Positions 1-9,147 are shown, counted from the first letter of the stretch. The stretch: DNA of 64,000 nt from Paraburkholderia sp. CNPSo 3272 (GCF_024206495.1 NZ_JAMBPQ010000027.1:32388-96387), one strand, 5' to 3'. Program-made: numbers and translations. The notes: a model not told the origin generated them from the sequence alone.

Positions 1-213
1 CACGGCGAACAGCACGAAGAACGCGCTGCCGACGATGCCAAGCTGCGACGGGCTCAATCCCATGTCCCGCATCATCGGTACCGCGACCAGGCCGACCACG
101 GCTTTATCGGCGAAATTCAGCGCCATGAACAGAAACAGCGCGGCGACCGTGGCCCAGCCGTTACGCGCACGCACAGCGTGCGCCGCGGCCACGGGTTGTT
201 CGATCTGAAGCAT
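1..213 (-). CDS. MFS transporter, N-terminal part (runs off the window)
   Basis: An open frame starts at an ATG (complement of 211-213) and stays open to base 1, giving 71 residues. After a short polar N-terminus come a first membrane segment (AALFLFMALNFADKAVVG) and a cytoplasmic turn with MMRDMGLSPSQLG. This is the usual beginning of major facilitator symporters of the anion:cation type, where a helix-1 Asp and an 'LS..Q.G' turn are common. It is the last gene visible in the minus-strand catabolic block and follows the GMC gene by about 90 bases, so it may import the substrate of that block. Substrate cannot be read from this fragment. Confidence 0.75.
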   Translation of the reverse strand, partial: MLQIEQPVAAAHAVRARNGWATVAALFLFMALNFADKAVVGLVAVPMMRDMGLSPSQLGIVGSAFFVLFAV

Positions 214-303
214 GTGTCTTGACCTCGGTTTCTAACGCGGCGCGTTTCGATTCGTTATCCGAATTAACTGAAAAGCAACAGAACGTGTAATAACGCGCGC
301 CGT

Positions 304-1959
304 CTAAATGTTGGCGCGCATCAGGTCCGCCGCCTTTTCCGCGATCATGATCGCGGCGGCATTGGTATTTCCGCCCACCAGGGTAGGCATGACCGACGCA
401 TCCACGACGCGCAGCCCCGCCACCCCGCGTACGCGCAACTGCGGATCGACGACCGATTGCGCGTCGGCGCCCATGCGGCAGGTCCCCACCGGGTGGTAAA
501 CCGTGTCGGCGTTGCGGCGCACGAACGCGCGGATCGCCTCGTCGTCCTCCGCCTCCCGCGCGATGTCGTCAGTGAACAATTCGCGGCCGCCGTGGCGCGC
601 GAGCGCGTCCTGCGCGAAGATCCGGCGCACCAGCTTCACGCCCGCGACCATGCCTGCCATGTCGCGTTCGTCAGCGAGAAAACGCGGATCGATCGACGGT
701 GCATCGTGCATGTGCGGCGAGCGCAACGTCACCTCGCCGCGGCTGTGTGGCCGCAGCACGCAGGCGTGGCACGAATAGCCGTGCCCGCGCGGCGGCTTGC
801 CTTCGCCGCGGTTGCCGAGCATCGCGGGCACAAAATGCAGTTGCAGGTCGGGTGCGGCGAGGTCCGGCGCGCTACGCACGAATGCGCCCGCCTCGGCGAG
901 GTTCGACGTGATCATACCGGTGCGCTCGCGGCGGTAGCGGTGAATTTCGCGGGCGAGCCGCATCAGGCCCGGCACGGAGCGCCCGAACAGCTCGGTCGAC
1001 GCGACCTGCTTGTTGACGATGATGTCGAGATGGTCCTGCAGATTCTGGCCGACCTGCGGCGCGTCACAGACGACCTCGATGCCGAATTCGCGCAGATGCG
1101 CCGCCGGTCCGATGCCCGAGGCCATGAGCAGCTGCGGGGAATGAAACGTTCCCGCGCTCACCACGATCTCGCGGCGCACCCGCACGGTTTGCGCAACACC
1201 GTCACGCCATATCTCGACTGCCGCGGCGCGCGCGCCTTCGAACACGATGCGCTGCGCCCGCGCCCCGGTCAGCACCGTGAGGCATTCGCGGCCGCCATTG
1301 TGCGCCGTGTCGGCGCGATTGCCGCCGTGCAGATAAGCGCGCGCCGTGTTCCAGCGTTCGCCATTGCGCTGCGTGACCTGATAGAGGCCAACGCCCTCCT
1401 GGTCCACGCCATTGAAGTCGGGGTTCAACTTCAATCCCGCCTGCAATGCCGCTGCGATGAAGTGCTGCGAGAACGGATTGGGCGAGCGCAATTCGCTCAC
1501 TTGCACCGGGCCACGCGACCCGTGACAGGGATCGTCATCACGGCCGGTGCAACGCTCGTTAGACTCGCTGCGGCGGAAATACGGCAACACGTCTTCGTAG
1601 CTCCAGCCCGTGCAGCCCGCGTTCGCCCACGCGTCGAAGTCCACGCGATGACCGCGAATGTAGACCATGCCGTTGATTGACGAACTGCCGCCGAGGCCTC
1701 GCCCCCGCGGCTGATACGAACGGCGCCCGAGCAAGCCGGCTTGCGGCTCGGTATGAAACGCGTAGTTGCGCGGCCCCTCGCGCGGCACCGTCGCCGCGAT
1801 ACCGAGCGGCGCCGACACCGTGTAGTGGTGATCGTTCGGTCCCGCTTCGATGAGCGCGACGCTCGCGTTCGCAGTTTCGGCAAGACGCGCGGCAATCGCG
1901 CAACCCGCCGATCCCGCGCCGATCACGACATAGTCGAATTCCTGTGCGGTTCCGTTCAT
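304..1959 (-). CDS. GMC family oxidoreductase (FAD-dependent alcohol/choline dehydrogenase type)
   Basis: The 551-residue protein begins MNGTAQEFDYVVIGAGSAG. The N-terminal Rossmann motif GAGSAGC binds FAD, followed by the acidic end of strand 2 (LIEAG) and the GMC signature around GRGLGGSSSINGM. Near the C-terminus YHPVGTCRMG holds the catalytic His and GGNTNAAAIMIAEKAADL the partner Asn. Size and motifs match flavin alcohol dehydrogenases such as BetA or AlkJ, which oxidise a primary alcohol to an aldehyde. The ATG at 1957-1959 overlaps the stop of the upstream aldehyde dehydrogenase (ATGA), so the two are probably translationally coupled and act in sequence. A longer frame upstream has no family residues, so this start was chosen. 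Substrate unknown. Confidence 0.9.
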   Translation of the reverse strand: MNGTAQEFDYVVIGAGSAGCAIAARLAETANASVALIEAGPNDHHYTVSAPLGIAATVPREGPRNYAFHTEPQAGLLGRRSYQPRGRGLGGSSSINGMVYIRGHRVDFDAWANAGCTGWSYEDVLPYFRRSESNERCTGRDDDPCHGSRGPVQVSELRSPNPFSQHFIAAALQAGLKLNPDFNGVDQEGVGLYQVTQRNGERWNTARAYLHGGNRADTAHNGGRECLTVLTGARAQRIVFEGARAAAVEIWRDGVAQTVRVRREIVVSAGTFHSPQLLMASGIGPAAHLREFGIEVVCDAPQVGQNLQDHLDIIVNKQVASTELFGRSVPGLMRLAREIHRYRRERTGMITSNLAEAGAFVRSAPDLAAPDLQLHFVPAMLGNRGEGKPPRGHGYSCHACVLRPHSRGEVTLRSPHMHDAPSIDPRFLADERDMAGMVAGVKLVRRIFAQDALARHGGRELFTDDIAREAEDDEAIRAFVRRNADTVYHPVGTCRMGADAQSVVDPQLRVRGVAGLRVVDASVMPTLVGGNTNAAAIMIAEKAADLMRANI

Positions 1960-3386
1960 GCCGCGCAACCCGTAATCTGCTTGTATTCGAGGAACTCCGC
2001 GAGACCATACGCGCCGTGCTCCCGGCCATTGCCGGACGCCTTCATGCCGCCGAACGGCGCGGCGAGATCCATCTTCGCGCCGTTGATCTGCACGCTGCCC
2101 GCGCGCAGTTGCGCCGCCACGCGCCGCACGCGCGCCGCATCGCCGGACCACAAGTAGGCGGCGAGCCCATACGGCGTGTCGTTCGCGATAGCGACGGCCT
2201 CTTCTTCCGTATCGAAAGGAAGGATCGCGAGCACCGGACCGAAAATCTCTTCACGCGCGATGGTCATGTCGTTGCGCACGTCGGCGAACACGGTTGGCCG
2301 CGCAAAGAAGCCGCGTGACAGGTGCGCGGGCCTCCCCTCGCCGCCGGCCACGAGACGCGCGCCCTCTTCAACGCCGATTGCGATCATCCGCTGTACTTTT
2401 TCGTACTGGGCACGATTGGAAATCGGGCCGAGAATCGTGTCCGCCGCGGCCGGATCGCCGACCTTCAGCGCGTTGACCGTCGCGCAGGCGACTTCGCTGG
2501 CCGCTTCATACTGGCTGCGCTGCACGAGAAGGCGCGTAGGCGCGATACAGGTTTGCCCCGAATTCAGCATGCAGGCCACCACGCTCGCCTTCACCGCGGT
2601 TGGCAGATCGGCGTCTTCGAAGATGAGGCTCGGCGACTTGCCGCCCAACTCCTGCGCCACGCGCTTGACCGTGGCCGCCGCGCTCGAGGCGACCTGCGCC
2701 CCCGCTCGTGTCGAGCCCGTGATCGACACCATGTCGATGTCGGGATGGCTGGCGAGTGCCGCGCCCACCGTCGCGCCGTCGCCGTAGACCAGGTTGAATA
2801 CGCCGGGCGGCACGCCTGCCTCGTCGAGTACCTCTGCGAACAGACGCGCGTCGAGCGGCGCGATCTCCGAGGGCTTGAGCACGACCGTACAGCCCGCCGC
2901 GAGCGCCGGCGCGACCTTCGCCGCGATCTGGTTAAGCGGCCAGTTCCACGGCGTGATGAGCGCGACGACGCCCACGGCTTCGCGCACGATCTCGGTCGTG
3001 CCGCGCCGTTCGCTGAATTCGAACGACTCCAATGCGGCGCGCACGCTCTGCAGCTGCGCGAGGCCCACGCGCGCCTGCAGTTCGTGGCTCAGCTTGATCG
3101 GCGCGCCAATTTCAGCGCTCACCGCACGCGCGAGTTCGTCATAGCGCGCGGTATAGCGCTCGATGATGCGCGTGAGCAGCGCCACGCGGCTCGCAACGCT
3201 CGTGGCCGACCACGCGGGCCATGCGGCGCGTGCCGCGGCGACGGCGCGTTCGACATCGGCGTGCGTGCCGAGGAGCACCGTGCCCGTCACCGCTTCCGTG
3301 ACAGGGCAAACCATCTCATGAATACGCGCGCCTGGCTCGGGCGCGACCCACTGGCCACCTATGTAGTACTGATCGATCTTGTGCAC
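1956..3386 (-). CDS. Aldehyde dehydrogenase (NAD(P)+ dependent)
   Basis: A 476-residue protein of normal length for the superfamily. Visible motifs are PWNWP (Asn148 of the oxyanion hole), the cofactor segment VVLKPSE and SITGSTRAG, the general-base Glu246 in QELGGKSP, and the nucleophile Cys280 in NSGQTC. It oxidises an aldehyde to the acid. It starts with GTG (complement of 3384-3386), preceded by AGGAA about nine bases upstream. Its stop overlaps the start of the GMC oxidoreductase, an arrangement that fits alcohol to aldehyde to acid conversion ahead of CoA activation by the synthetase at 11289-12845. The exact aldehyde cannot be deduced. Confidence 0.93.
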   Translation of the reverse strand: MHKIDQYYIGGQWVAPEPGARIHEMVCPVTEAVTGTVLLGTHADVERAVAAARAAWPAWSATSVASRVALLTRIIERYTARYDELARAVSAEIGAPIKLSHELQARVGLAQLQSVRAALESFEFSERRGTTEIVREAVGVVALITPWNWPLNQIAAKVAPALAAGCTVVLKPSEIAPLDARLFAEVLDEAGVPPGVFNLVYGDGATVGAALASHPDIDMVSITGSTRAGAQVASSAAATVKRVAQELGGKSPSLIFEDADLPTAVKASVVACMLNSGQTCIAPTRLLVQRSQYEAASEVACATVNALKVGDPAAADTILGPISNRAQYEKVQRMIAIGVEEGARLVAGGEGRPAHLSRGFFARPTVFADVRNDMTIAREEIFGPVLAILPFDTEEEAVAIANDTPYGLAAYLWSGDAARVRRVAAQLRAGSVQINGAKMDLAAPFGGMKASGNGREHGAYGLAEFLEYKQITGCAA

Positions 3387-3434
3387 GGCTAACGGTTCCT
3401 GTCGATTGGGACGCGCAGTGTCATACGCGAGGCG

Positions 3435-4331
3435 TCAGAACGGCTTGTCGCCGATGATCGTTGCGCGCATCATGCGCCGAACGGCCGGGAAATAGTCCTG
3501 AATCGCGTAGTGCTGGGTCGAGCGGTTGTCCCAGAACGCGATGGTATTGGGCGCCCAGCGCAGCCGAACCTGGTACTCGGGAACAGCGGCCTGGCGAAAC
3601 AGATACTGGAGCAGTTCGAATTCGCCGTAGCGATAGTCGAAACCCACGCGGAACGCACCCTTGCTCAGAAAGTTCGCGAGATGGGTCGTGAAGCCTTCGT
3701 TCACGTACAGGATCTTTTCGCCGCTTTCGGGATGCGTGCGGACCACGGGGTGCGTCACGGCGGGAAATTTCACGCGATTCACCGCGCGTTCTTCGGCCGA
3801 CATGCGCGAGCCGAACGACGGCATGATGTCGTGCATCGCTTCGAGCTCGGCGATTTGCTCCTTCACGGCCTGCGGCAGGTCCGCGTAGGCTTTCGCCATG
3901 TTCACCCAGATCGTGTCGCCGCCGGTGCGGGGGCATTCCACGCAGCGCAGCATCGACGCCATCGAAGGAATCTCGCGCCAGGACACGTCCGAGTGATAGA
4001 TGTTCTCGCGCGCCTTCGCGGCCTGCGTGCCGCCCAGCAGGACGAGTTCGGGATGGTCGGCGTGATGCGGAAAGACTGGATGCACTTCGAGCTGCCCAAA
4101 CCGGCGCGCAAGCGCCACGTGCTGCGCGGGCGTGATGTCCTGGTCGCGGAAGAACAGCACCTTGTGCTGCACGAGCGCAGCGCGCAGCGCGGCGACGGTG
4201 GCGTCGTCCAGCGTTTCGCGCAGGTCGATGCCGCTGACTTCCGCGCCGATCGCGGGCGAAACAGGGTCCATCATGAAGTGGGTGTGCGCAGGGGTCCGGC
4301 TCGCCTCGGGCGTGGCGATCGCGTTCGTCAT
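3435..4331 (-). CDS. TauD/TfdA family Fe(II)/2-oxoglutarate dioxygenase
   Basis: A 298-residue protein with the facial triad of this family: His113 and Asp115 in YHSDVSW and the distal His274 in STQHYAIQDY. Arg289 in RRMMRAT should bind 2-oxoglutarate. The family hydroxylates next to a sulfonate, ether, or carboxylate group and often ends in C-S or C-O cleavage. It lies upstream of the aldehyde dehydrogenase with a 48-base gap on the same strand, and is separated from the acyl-CoA dehydrogenase genes by about 400 bases that hold a decayed crotonase, so it may have its own promoter. Its role in the block is inferred from position only. Confidence 0.9.
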   Translation of the reverse strand: MTNAIATPEASRTPAHTHFMMDPVSPAIGAEVSGIDLRETLDDATVAALRAALVQHKVLFFRDQDITPAQHVALARRFGQLEVHPVFPHHADHPELVLLGGTQAAKARENIYHSDVSWREIPSMASMLRCVECPRTGGDTIWVNMAKAYADLPQAVKEQIAELEAMHDIMPSFGSRMSAEERAVNRVKFPAVTHPVVRTHPESGEKILYVNEGFTTHLANFLSKGAFRVGFDYRYGEFELLQYLFRQAAVPEYQVRLRWAPNTIAFWDNRSTQHYAIQDYFPAVRRMMRATIIGDKPF

Positions 4332-4385
4332 GTCTTGTCTCCGTTATTCGGCGCCGGCGGGATCGGCGCTGTCTGATAGGTGTTA

Positions 4386-4398
4386 ACTTAAGGCGCAC
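4386..4398. promoter_or_regulatory. 13-base motif shared with the region upstream of the acyl-CoA synthetase
   Basis: ACTTAAGGCGCAC lies 55 bases upstream of the dioxygenase start. A near copy (12 of 13 identical) occurs at 12946-12958, upstream of the first gene of the beta-oxidation block. Both copies have the same orientation relative to the downstream gene. This could be a common operator or promoter element for the two transcripts, but two copies are too few to be sure. Confidence 0.3.
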
Positions 4399-4511
4399 AC
4401 AAATCGCTGTCGTGGTCCTAAAGCATGAAGCGGCAGGCAGCGCAGGTGTGTTTCGCGCTGCTTCTAACGGAGCAAGGGTTTGCCCCGCGGCTCCTCCGTT
4501 CGATCGTGCGC

Positions 4512-4740
4512 TCAGGCTTCGCGGTCGTTGCGCGGCCAGCGAAACAACGGCGCTTCCTTGCGCGCGAAGCGCGCCGCCGCCTCGCGCGGAGACGGCGAGG
4601 TCAACGCAATGGCCTTTGCGGCCGCCTCCGCGTCGAGCAGTGCGCCGAAATCACGTGCGAAGGCTGGGCGAGCAAACGCTTGGCCTCGCGAACGCGTCCG
4701 GCGATTGCGCGCTCATGGCTAGCGCCTGCGGGGCGGCGCG
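4512..4740 (-). pseudogene. Decayed C-terminal end of an enoyl-CoA hydratase/isomerase (crotonase)
   Basis: Read on the minus strand, three different frames in turn give pieces that together look like a crotonase tail. These are ALAMSAQSPDAF, then VREAKRLLAQ, then FARDFGALLDAEAAAKAIA, followed by a region with REAAARFARKEAPLFRWP and a TGA at 4512-4514. The order (helix with SPDA, AKRLL, then an acidic helix and a short KxxPxF tail) is that of the last about 70 residues of crotonases. No initiator or catalytic core remains and the frame changes twice, so this is a remnant. It sits where a functional enoyl-CoA hydratase could once have followed the acyl-CoA dehydrogenases; the MaoC pair may now do that step. 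Confidence 0.6.
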
Positions 4741-4746
4741 TGGGGC

Positions 4747-5880
4747 TCAGTCCTCCATCGCCTCGACGTAGCTTGCGAGATGATGGTCTGCGTCGCCAAG
4801 GAGCGGATCGAACATCGTCAGGCGCTTGAAATAGTCGCCCACTTCCAGCTCGTCTGTCATGCCCATGCCGCCATGCAGTTGCACCGCCTGCTGGCCAACG
4901 AAGCGCCCCGCCTCGGCGACCGTGACTTTCGCAGCGGCAAGCATGCGGCGGCGCTTGCGCGTATCGGGCTCGTCCAGCGCCTGCGCGGCGACGTAGGCCA
5001 TGGAAAGCGCGAGTTCTTTATGCACGAGCATGTCCGCCATGCGATGCTGCAGCGCCTGGAACGCGGCGAGCGGCTGGCCGAACTGGCGGCGCGTGCGTAA
5101 ATATTCGCCGGTGATCTCGATCAGCCGCTCCATCGCGCCAGCCGCTTCCGCGCACAGCGCCGCGATCCCGCAGTCCACGCCGTGCCCGAGCGCGGCCACG
5201 CCAGCGCCAGGCGCCCCGATCATGGCTTCCGCGCCCAGTGCGACTGCCTCGAACGTTAGGTCGGCGGCACGCTGGCCGTCCATGGTCGGATAGCCGGTCA
5301 CGCTCACGCCGCGGCTCTCGCGCGGGACGAGGAAGAGCGCGATTTCACCCGTGGCCGCGTCACCCACGCGTGCGCTGACGATGAACGCATCCGCAGCCTC
5401 GCCATGCCAGACCAGTGCTTTCGCGCCGTCGAGCACGTACCCGCGCCCAACGGGAGTCGCGCGTGTGGCGACCGCATCGAGCCGGTAACGCGACGCGGTT
5501 TCCGCGAACGCCGGCACGACGACCTGCTGACCCGTGGCGATCGCGCCGAGCCAGCGGTCCTGCTGCGCGGCGCTGGCGTATGCCGCGAGCATCGCGGTTG
5601 CCATGACGCTGCACGGAACAACCGGTTCGAGCACCAGCGCACGGCCCAGCTCGCGCTGCACCACGAGCCGGCTCGCCGCGCCCTCGTCGAACCCGCCGTA
5701 TTCGGCGGGCGCCGTGAGGCCGAGCACGCCCATTTCAGCAAGCCGCGTCCAGATCGCGCGATCGAAGCTCGCGCCCTCGCGCGCGCGCCGGCGCCGCTGC
5801 GTGAACGTGTATTCGCTTTCGACGAAACGACGCAGGCTATCCGCGAGCATTTGCTGCTCTTCGCTATACGTGAAGTCCAT
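4747..5880 (-). CDS. Acyl-CoA dehydrogenase, small-subunit-like (PimD type)
   Basis: A 377-residue acyl-CoA dehydrogenase fold protein: an N-terminal helical domain (YSEEQQMLADSLRRFV), a beta domain and a C-terminal domain with RRQFGQPLAAFQALQHRMADM and QLHGGMGMTDE. Several usual signature residues are weak: the central FAD/substrate segment reads PAFAETASRY in place of the common 'A.TEP.AGSD'. That divergence, and a large-subunit-like dehydrogenase nine bases upstream, resemble the PimC/PimD pair and heteromeric FadE pairs of steroid degradation. Probably it forms a heteromer with the product of 5890-7086 and oxidises an acyl-CoA to the 2-enoyl-CoA. Confidence 0.85.
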   Translation of the reverse strand: MDFTYSEEQQMLADSLRRFVESEYTFTQRRRRAREGASFDRAIWTRLAEMGVLGLTAPAEYGGFDEGAASRLVVQRELGRALVLEPVVPCSVMATAMLAAYASAAQQDRWLGAIATGQQVVVPAFAETASRYRLDAVATRATPVGRGYVLDGAKALVWHGEAADAFIVSARVGDAATGEIALFLVPRESRGVSVTGYPTMDGQRAADLTFEAVALGAEAMIGAPGAGVAALGHGVDCGIAALCAEAAGAMERLIEITGEYLRTRRQFGQPLAAFQALQHRMADMLVHKELALSMAYVAAQALDEPDTRKRRRMLAAAKVTVAEAGRFVGQQAVQLHGGMGMTDELEVGDYFKRLTMFDPLLGDADHHLASYVEAMED

Positions 5881-5889
5881 GTGCGTGTC

Positions 5890-7086
5890 CTAAAAGCCGA
5901 TGATCATCTTGGCGATGATGTTCTTCTGCACCTCGGTCGCGCCGCCGTAAATCGAGGTCTTGCGCATGTCGAAATAGGTGGACGCAGCAGGCGCCGCCCA
6001 TTGCGGCCCGCTCACGGGGGCATGGGCGCCGGGCTCGAGCCATTGCGGCGCGTAGGGCCAGCCGTGCAGTCCGGCCACTTCCTGCTGAAGCATGGCGATG
6101 TCCTGCTGCAGCTCCGAGCCGCGAATTTTCACGATCGACGCCTCGGGGCCTGGGCCGCGTCCGCCATCCGCCGTCGCCACGCGCAGCAGCAGCATTTCCA
6201 GCGCCATGAGGTTCATTTCGAGGCGGGCGATCTTGTCGCGCATGCGCGCGTCGTCGAGCATGCGGCCGCCCTTGCCGTCCGCGGCCTGAGCCGCGTAGTG
6301 CTTCAACTGCCGCAACTCGCGATAGCAATGGCCAATGCCCGCAATGGCCGTGCGCTCGTGCCCGAGCAGATACTTCGCGTATGTCCAGCCGCGGTTCTCC
6401 TCGCCCACGAGATTCTCCACCGGCACTTCCACGTCCTCGAACCATGTCTCGTTCACGTCGTGGCCGCCGTCGAGCGTGACGATCGGTCGGACGGTGACGC
6501 CTGGCGACTTCATGTCGATCAGCAGCATCGAGATGCCTTCCTGCGGCTTCGCTTCGGAGTCCGTTCTAACGAGGCAGAAAATCCAGTCGGCGAAATGCGC
6601 CATCGTGGTCCACGTTTTCTGGCCGTTCACGATGTACTTGTCGCCCTTGCGCACCGCGCGCGTTTTCAGCGAGGCGAGGTCCGAGCCCGATCCGGGCTCG
6701 GAATAGCCCTGGCACCAGAAGTCGTCGACGTTCGGAATACGCGGCAAAAAGCGCGCCTGCATCTGCGGGCTCGCGTACTTCATGAGCACCGGGCCGATCA
6801 TCGTGAGACCGAACGGCAACAGGCGCGGCGCGCCCGCGCCGAGCGTCTCGATCTCGAAGATCAGGCGCTGCAGCGCGTTCCAGCCCGTGCCGCCGAATGC
6901 CTTGGGCCACGTGGGCGCGCCCCAGCCATGCGCATTGAGGATGCGGTGCCAGCGCACGTAATCGTTCTTCTCCACCCGCTGGTGCGCGAGCACTTTCTCG
7001 CGGATATCGCCGGGCAGGTTCTCCCGCACGAACGCCCGCACTTCTTCGCGGAACGCCTGTTCCGCTTCGGTATAACGCAAATCCAT
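5890..7086 (-). CDS. Acyl-CoA dehydrogenase, large-subunit-like (PimC type)
   Basis: A 398-residue protein with the full acyl-CoA dehydrogenase layout: helical N-terminus, WCQGYSEPGSGSDLASLKT (FAD and substrate binding), NGQKTWTT, and a C-terminal domain ending SIYGGATEVQKNIIAKMIIGF. This tail and the insertion around residues 300-370 are typical of PimC-like large subunits. It overlaps no gene but is only nine bases from the small-subunit-like gene, so the two should be co-translated. Start is the ATG at 7084-7086, with a GGGAGC Shine-Dalgarno-like sequence just upstream. It would introduce the alpha,beta double bond in a branched or dicarboxylic type acyl-CoA; the substrate is an inference. 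Confidence 0.9.
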   Translation of the reverse strand: MDLRYTEAEQAFREEVRAFVRENLPGDIREKVLAHQRVEKNDYVRWHRILNAHGWGAPTWPKAFGGTGWNALQRLIFEIETLGAGAPRLLPFGLTMIGPVLMKYASPQMQARFLPRIPNVDDFWCQGYSEPGSGSDLASLKTRAVRKGDKYIVNGQKTWTTMAHFADWIFCLVRTDSEAKPQEGISMLLIDMKSPGVTVRPIVTLDGGHDVNETWFEDVEVPVENLVGEENRGWTYAKYLLGHERTAIAGIGHCYRELRQLKHYAAQAADGKGGRMLDDARMRDKIARLEMNLMALEMLLLRVATADGGRGPGPEASIVKIRGSELQQDIAMLQQEVAGLHGWPYAPQWLEPGAHAPVSGPQWAAPAASTYFDMRKTSIYGGATEVQKNIIAKMIIGF

Positions 7087-7107
7087 CTGGTGCTCCCAAG
7101 GGGGACA

Positions 7108-8256
7108 TTACAGCGTGCGTGCGATCAGTTCCTTCATGATCTCGTTGGAGCCGCCGAAGATCTTGCTCACGCGCGCATTGACGTAGAGCCGCGCGATCGG
7201 ATACTCCATCATGTAGCCGTAGCCGCCATGCAGTTGCAGGCATTCGTCGACGATTTCGCAACTGCGTTGCGTGCACCACCATTTCGCCATCGCGGCCGTC
7301 TCGGCGTCGAGCTCGCCGCGCAGCACCTTCGCCATGCAGTCGTCGATGAAGGTACGCGCAATGGTCGCGTGAGTCTTGCATTCGGCGAGCTTGAAACGCG
7401 TGTTCTGCATGTCCAGCAGGCTCATGCCGAACACCTTGCGCTCGCGCACATAGGCCGTGGTGACATCCAGCGCCTTTTCCATCGCACTGAGCGCGCCGAG
7501 CGCGATGATCATGCGTTCCTGCGGTAACTGCTGCATCAGCTGATAAAAGCCCTTGCCCTCTTCCGTGCCGAGCAGGTTGGCGCACGGCACGCGCACGTCG
7601 TCGAAGAACAGCTCGGCGGTGTCCTGGCCCTTCTGCCCCATCTTTTCGAGTACGCGTCCGCGCCGGAAGCCGGGCAGACCGTCCGTTTCCACGACGACGA
7701 TCGACACGCCCTTTGCGCCCTGCGCCGGGTCCGTCTTGACGACCACGCAGATCAGGTCGGCGAGCAGGCCGTTCGAAATAAAGGTCTTCGAACCGTTGAT
7801 GACATAGTGATCGCCGTCGCGCACCGCGCGCGTCTTGATGCTCTTGAGGTCCGATCCCGCGCCGGGCTCCGACATCGCGATAGCCGCGACACGTTCGCCG
7901 CTGGCCATCTTCGGCAGCCACTTGTGCTTTTGCTCCTCGGTGCCGTAGCGCAGGATGTAATGCGCGACGATGCCGCTATGCACGTTCGTACCGAGGCTCG
8001 ACACCATCGCGCGCGACTGCTCGAGCGCGATGATGGCCTCATGCGCGAAGGTGCCGCCACCGCCGCCGTATTCCTCGGGAATGCTCGCGCAGAGCATGCC
8101 GAACTCGCCGGCCTTGCGCCACACCTCGCGGTCCACGTGCTGCTGCTTCCACCAGCGCTCTTCGTGTGGCACGAGTTCGCGCTCGATGAATTTGCGGATC
8201 GAGTCCTGGAACAGCACGAGATCGTCCGTGATCCACGGACTGCGGTATTCAGCCAT
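7108..8256 (-). CDS. Acyl-CoA dehydrogenase (long-chain/isovaleryl catalytic-base type)
   Basis: Start set at the ATG of MAEYRSPWIT (complement of 8254-8256), which has an AAGGAG ribosome site; an in-frame extension upstream lacks family features. The 382-residue product has AMSEPGAGSDLKSIKT, NGSKTFISNG, and a C-terminus IFGGSNEIMKELIARTL. The position that holds the catalytic Glu in medium-chain enzymes is Gly here, while Glu247 in LPQERMIIA lies where long-chain and isovaleryl dehydrogenases carry theirs. It is therefore likely active. It is the third acyl-CoA dehydrogenase of the block, with a homomeric look, and may serve a later or alternative turn of the cycle. Confidence 0.92.
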   Translation of the reverse strand: MAEYRSPWITDDLVLFQDSIRKFIERELVPHEERWWKQQHVDREVWRKAGEFGMLCASIPEEYGGGGGTFAHEAIIALEQSRAMVSSLGTNVHSGIVAHYILRYGTEEQKHKWLPKMASGERVAAIAMSEPGAGSDLKSIKTRAVRDGDHYVINGSKTFISNGLLADLICVVVKTDPAQGAKGVSIVVVETDGLPGFRRGRVLEKMGQKGQDTAELFFDDVRVPCANLLGTEEGKGFYQLMQQLPQERMIIALGALSAMEKALDVTTAYVRERKVFGMSLLDMQNTRFKLAECKTHATIARTFIDDCMAKVLRGELDAETAAMAKWWCTQRSCEIVDECLQLHGGYGYMMEYPIARLYVNARVSKIFGGSNEIMKELIARTL

Positions 8257-8284
8257 GTTCGACTCCTTCTTTGCGAGCCACGTA

Positions 8285-9115
8285 TTACGGACGGCCACCG
8301 CCGACCACAAGCACCTGCCCCGTCACGTAGTTCGATTCGGGAATGCACATGAGATACACCGCGCCCGCCGCTTCTTCCGGCGTGCCGCCGCGGCCGATGG
8401 GAATCATCGCCTCGATGTTCTTCATGAGCTGTGCGTTGACGCCCACCTTGATTTCCTGGCCCGCGATGTCGATGGTCGAGCTATTGCCTTCGCCCGCCAC
8501 TGCCTCGGTGAGGCGCGTCTTGATGAGGCCGAACGCCACGCTGTTCACGTTGACCTTGTAGCGGCCCCACTCTTTCGCGAGCGCCTTCGTGAGGCCGTTG
8601 ATCGCGGCTTTCGCTGCCGAATAGTTGGCCTGGCCCGCGTTGCCCATCACGCCCGAAACGGAAGAGATGTTCACGACTTTGCGGAACACTTCCTGACCCG
8701 CATCGGCTTCGGACTTCGCGCTTTCGCGGAAGTAGTCGGCGGCGGCGCGCAGGATGCGGAACGGCGCGCTCACGTGCACGTCCATGATGGCGTTCCACTG
8801 CTCGTCGCTCATCTTCTGGATCACGTTGTCCCACGTGTAGCCTGCGTTGTTGACAATGATGTCGAGGCGCCCGAATTCCTTGAGCGCCGTGCCGACGAAG
8901 CGCGTGCCGAAGTCCGCCTCCGTCACGCTGCCCGTGCACGTCACGGCCTTGCCGCCCGCTGCGACGATCTCGGCCACGACGCTCTGCGCGGGTTCGGCGT
9001 CCAGGTCGTTCACCACGACTGCCGCGCCTTCGCCCGCGAGCTTCAGTGCAATTTCACGGCCGATGCCGCGGCCCGAACCCGATACGATGGCGACCTTGCC
9101 AACCAGCTTGCTCAT
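8285..9115 (-). CDS. SDR family oxidoreductase (3-hydroxyacyl-CoA dehydrogenase/FabG-like)
   Basis: A 276-residue classical short-chain dehydrogenase: NAD(P)-binding GSGRGIG near residue 13, NNAGY, the active-site Ser in ISSVSG, and YSAAK with catalytic Tyr and Lys. Asp at the end of strand 2 (VVNDLD) favours NAD. About 25 extra residues before the catalytic Ser (ESAKSEADAGQEVF) match SDR proteins found in branched acyl-CoA oxidation clusters. Given its place between acyl-CoA dehydrogenases and MaoC-like hydratases, it probably oxidises the 3-hydroxyacyl-CoA to the 3-ketoacyl-CoA. Confidence 0.88.
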   Translation of the reverse strand: MSKLVGKVAIVSGSGRGIGREIALKLAGEGAAVVVNDLDAEPAQSVVAEIVAAGGKAVTCTGSVTEADFGTRFVGTALKEFGRLDIIVNNAGYTWDNVIQKMSDEQWNAIMDVHVSAPFRILRAAADYFRESAKSEADAGQEVFRKVVNISSVSGVMGNAGQANYSAAKAAINGLTKALAKEWGRYKVNVNSVAFGLIKTRLTEAVAGEGNSSTIDIAGQEIKVGVNAQLMKNIEAMIPIGRGGTPEEAAGAVYLMCIPESNYVTGQVLVVGGGRP

Positions 9116-9147
9116 CTTCTGTCTACTCCGTGTGTGTGATGGATCGT

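Noticed and set aside
4460..4505. Imperfect inverted repeat AACGGAG...CTCCGTT as a terminator
   Set aside because: The loop is over 20 bases and no T-run is present on either strand.
5404..7527. A 707-codon plus-strand frame antisense to two acyl-CoA dehydrogenases
   Set aside because: It is rich in Arg, Ala and His, shows no family motif and mirrors the codon bias of the real genes on the other strand.
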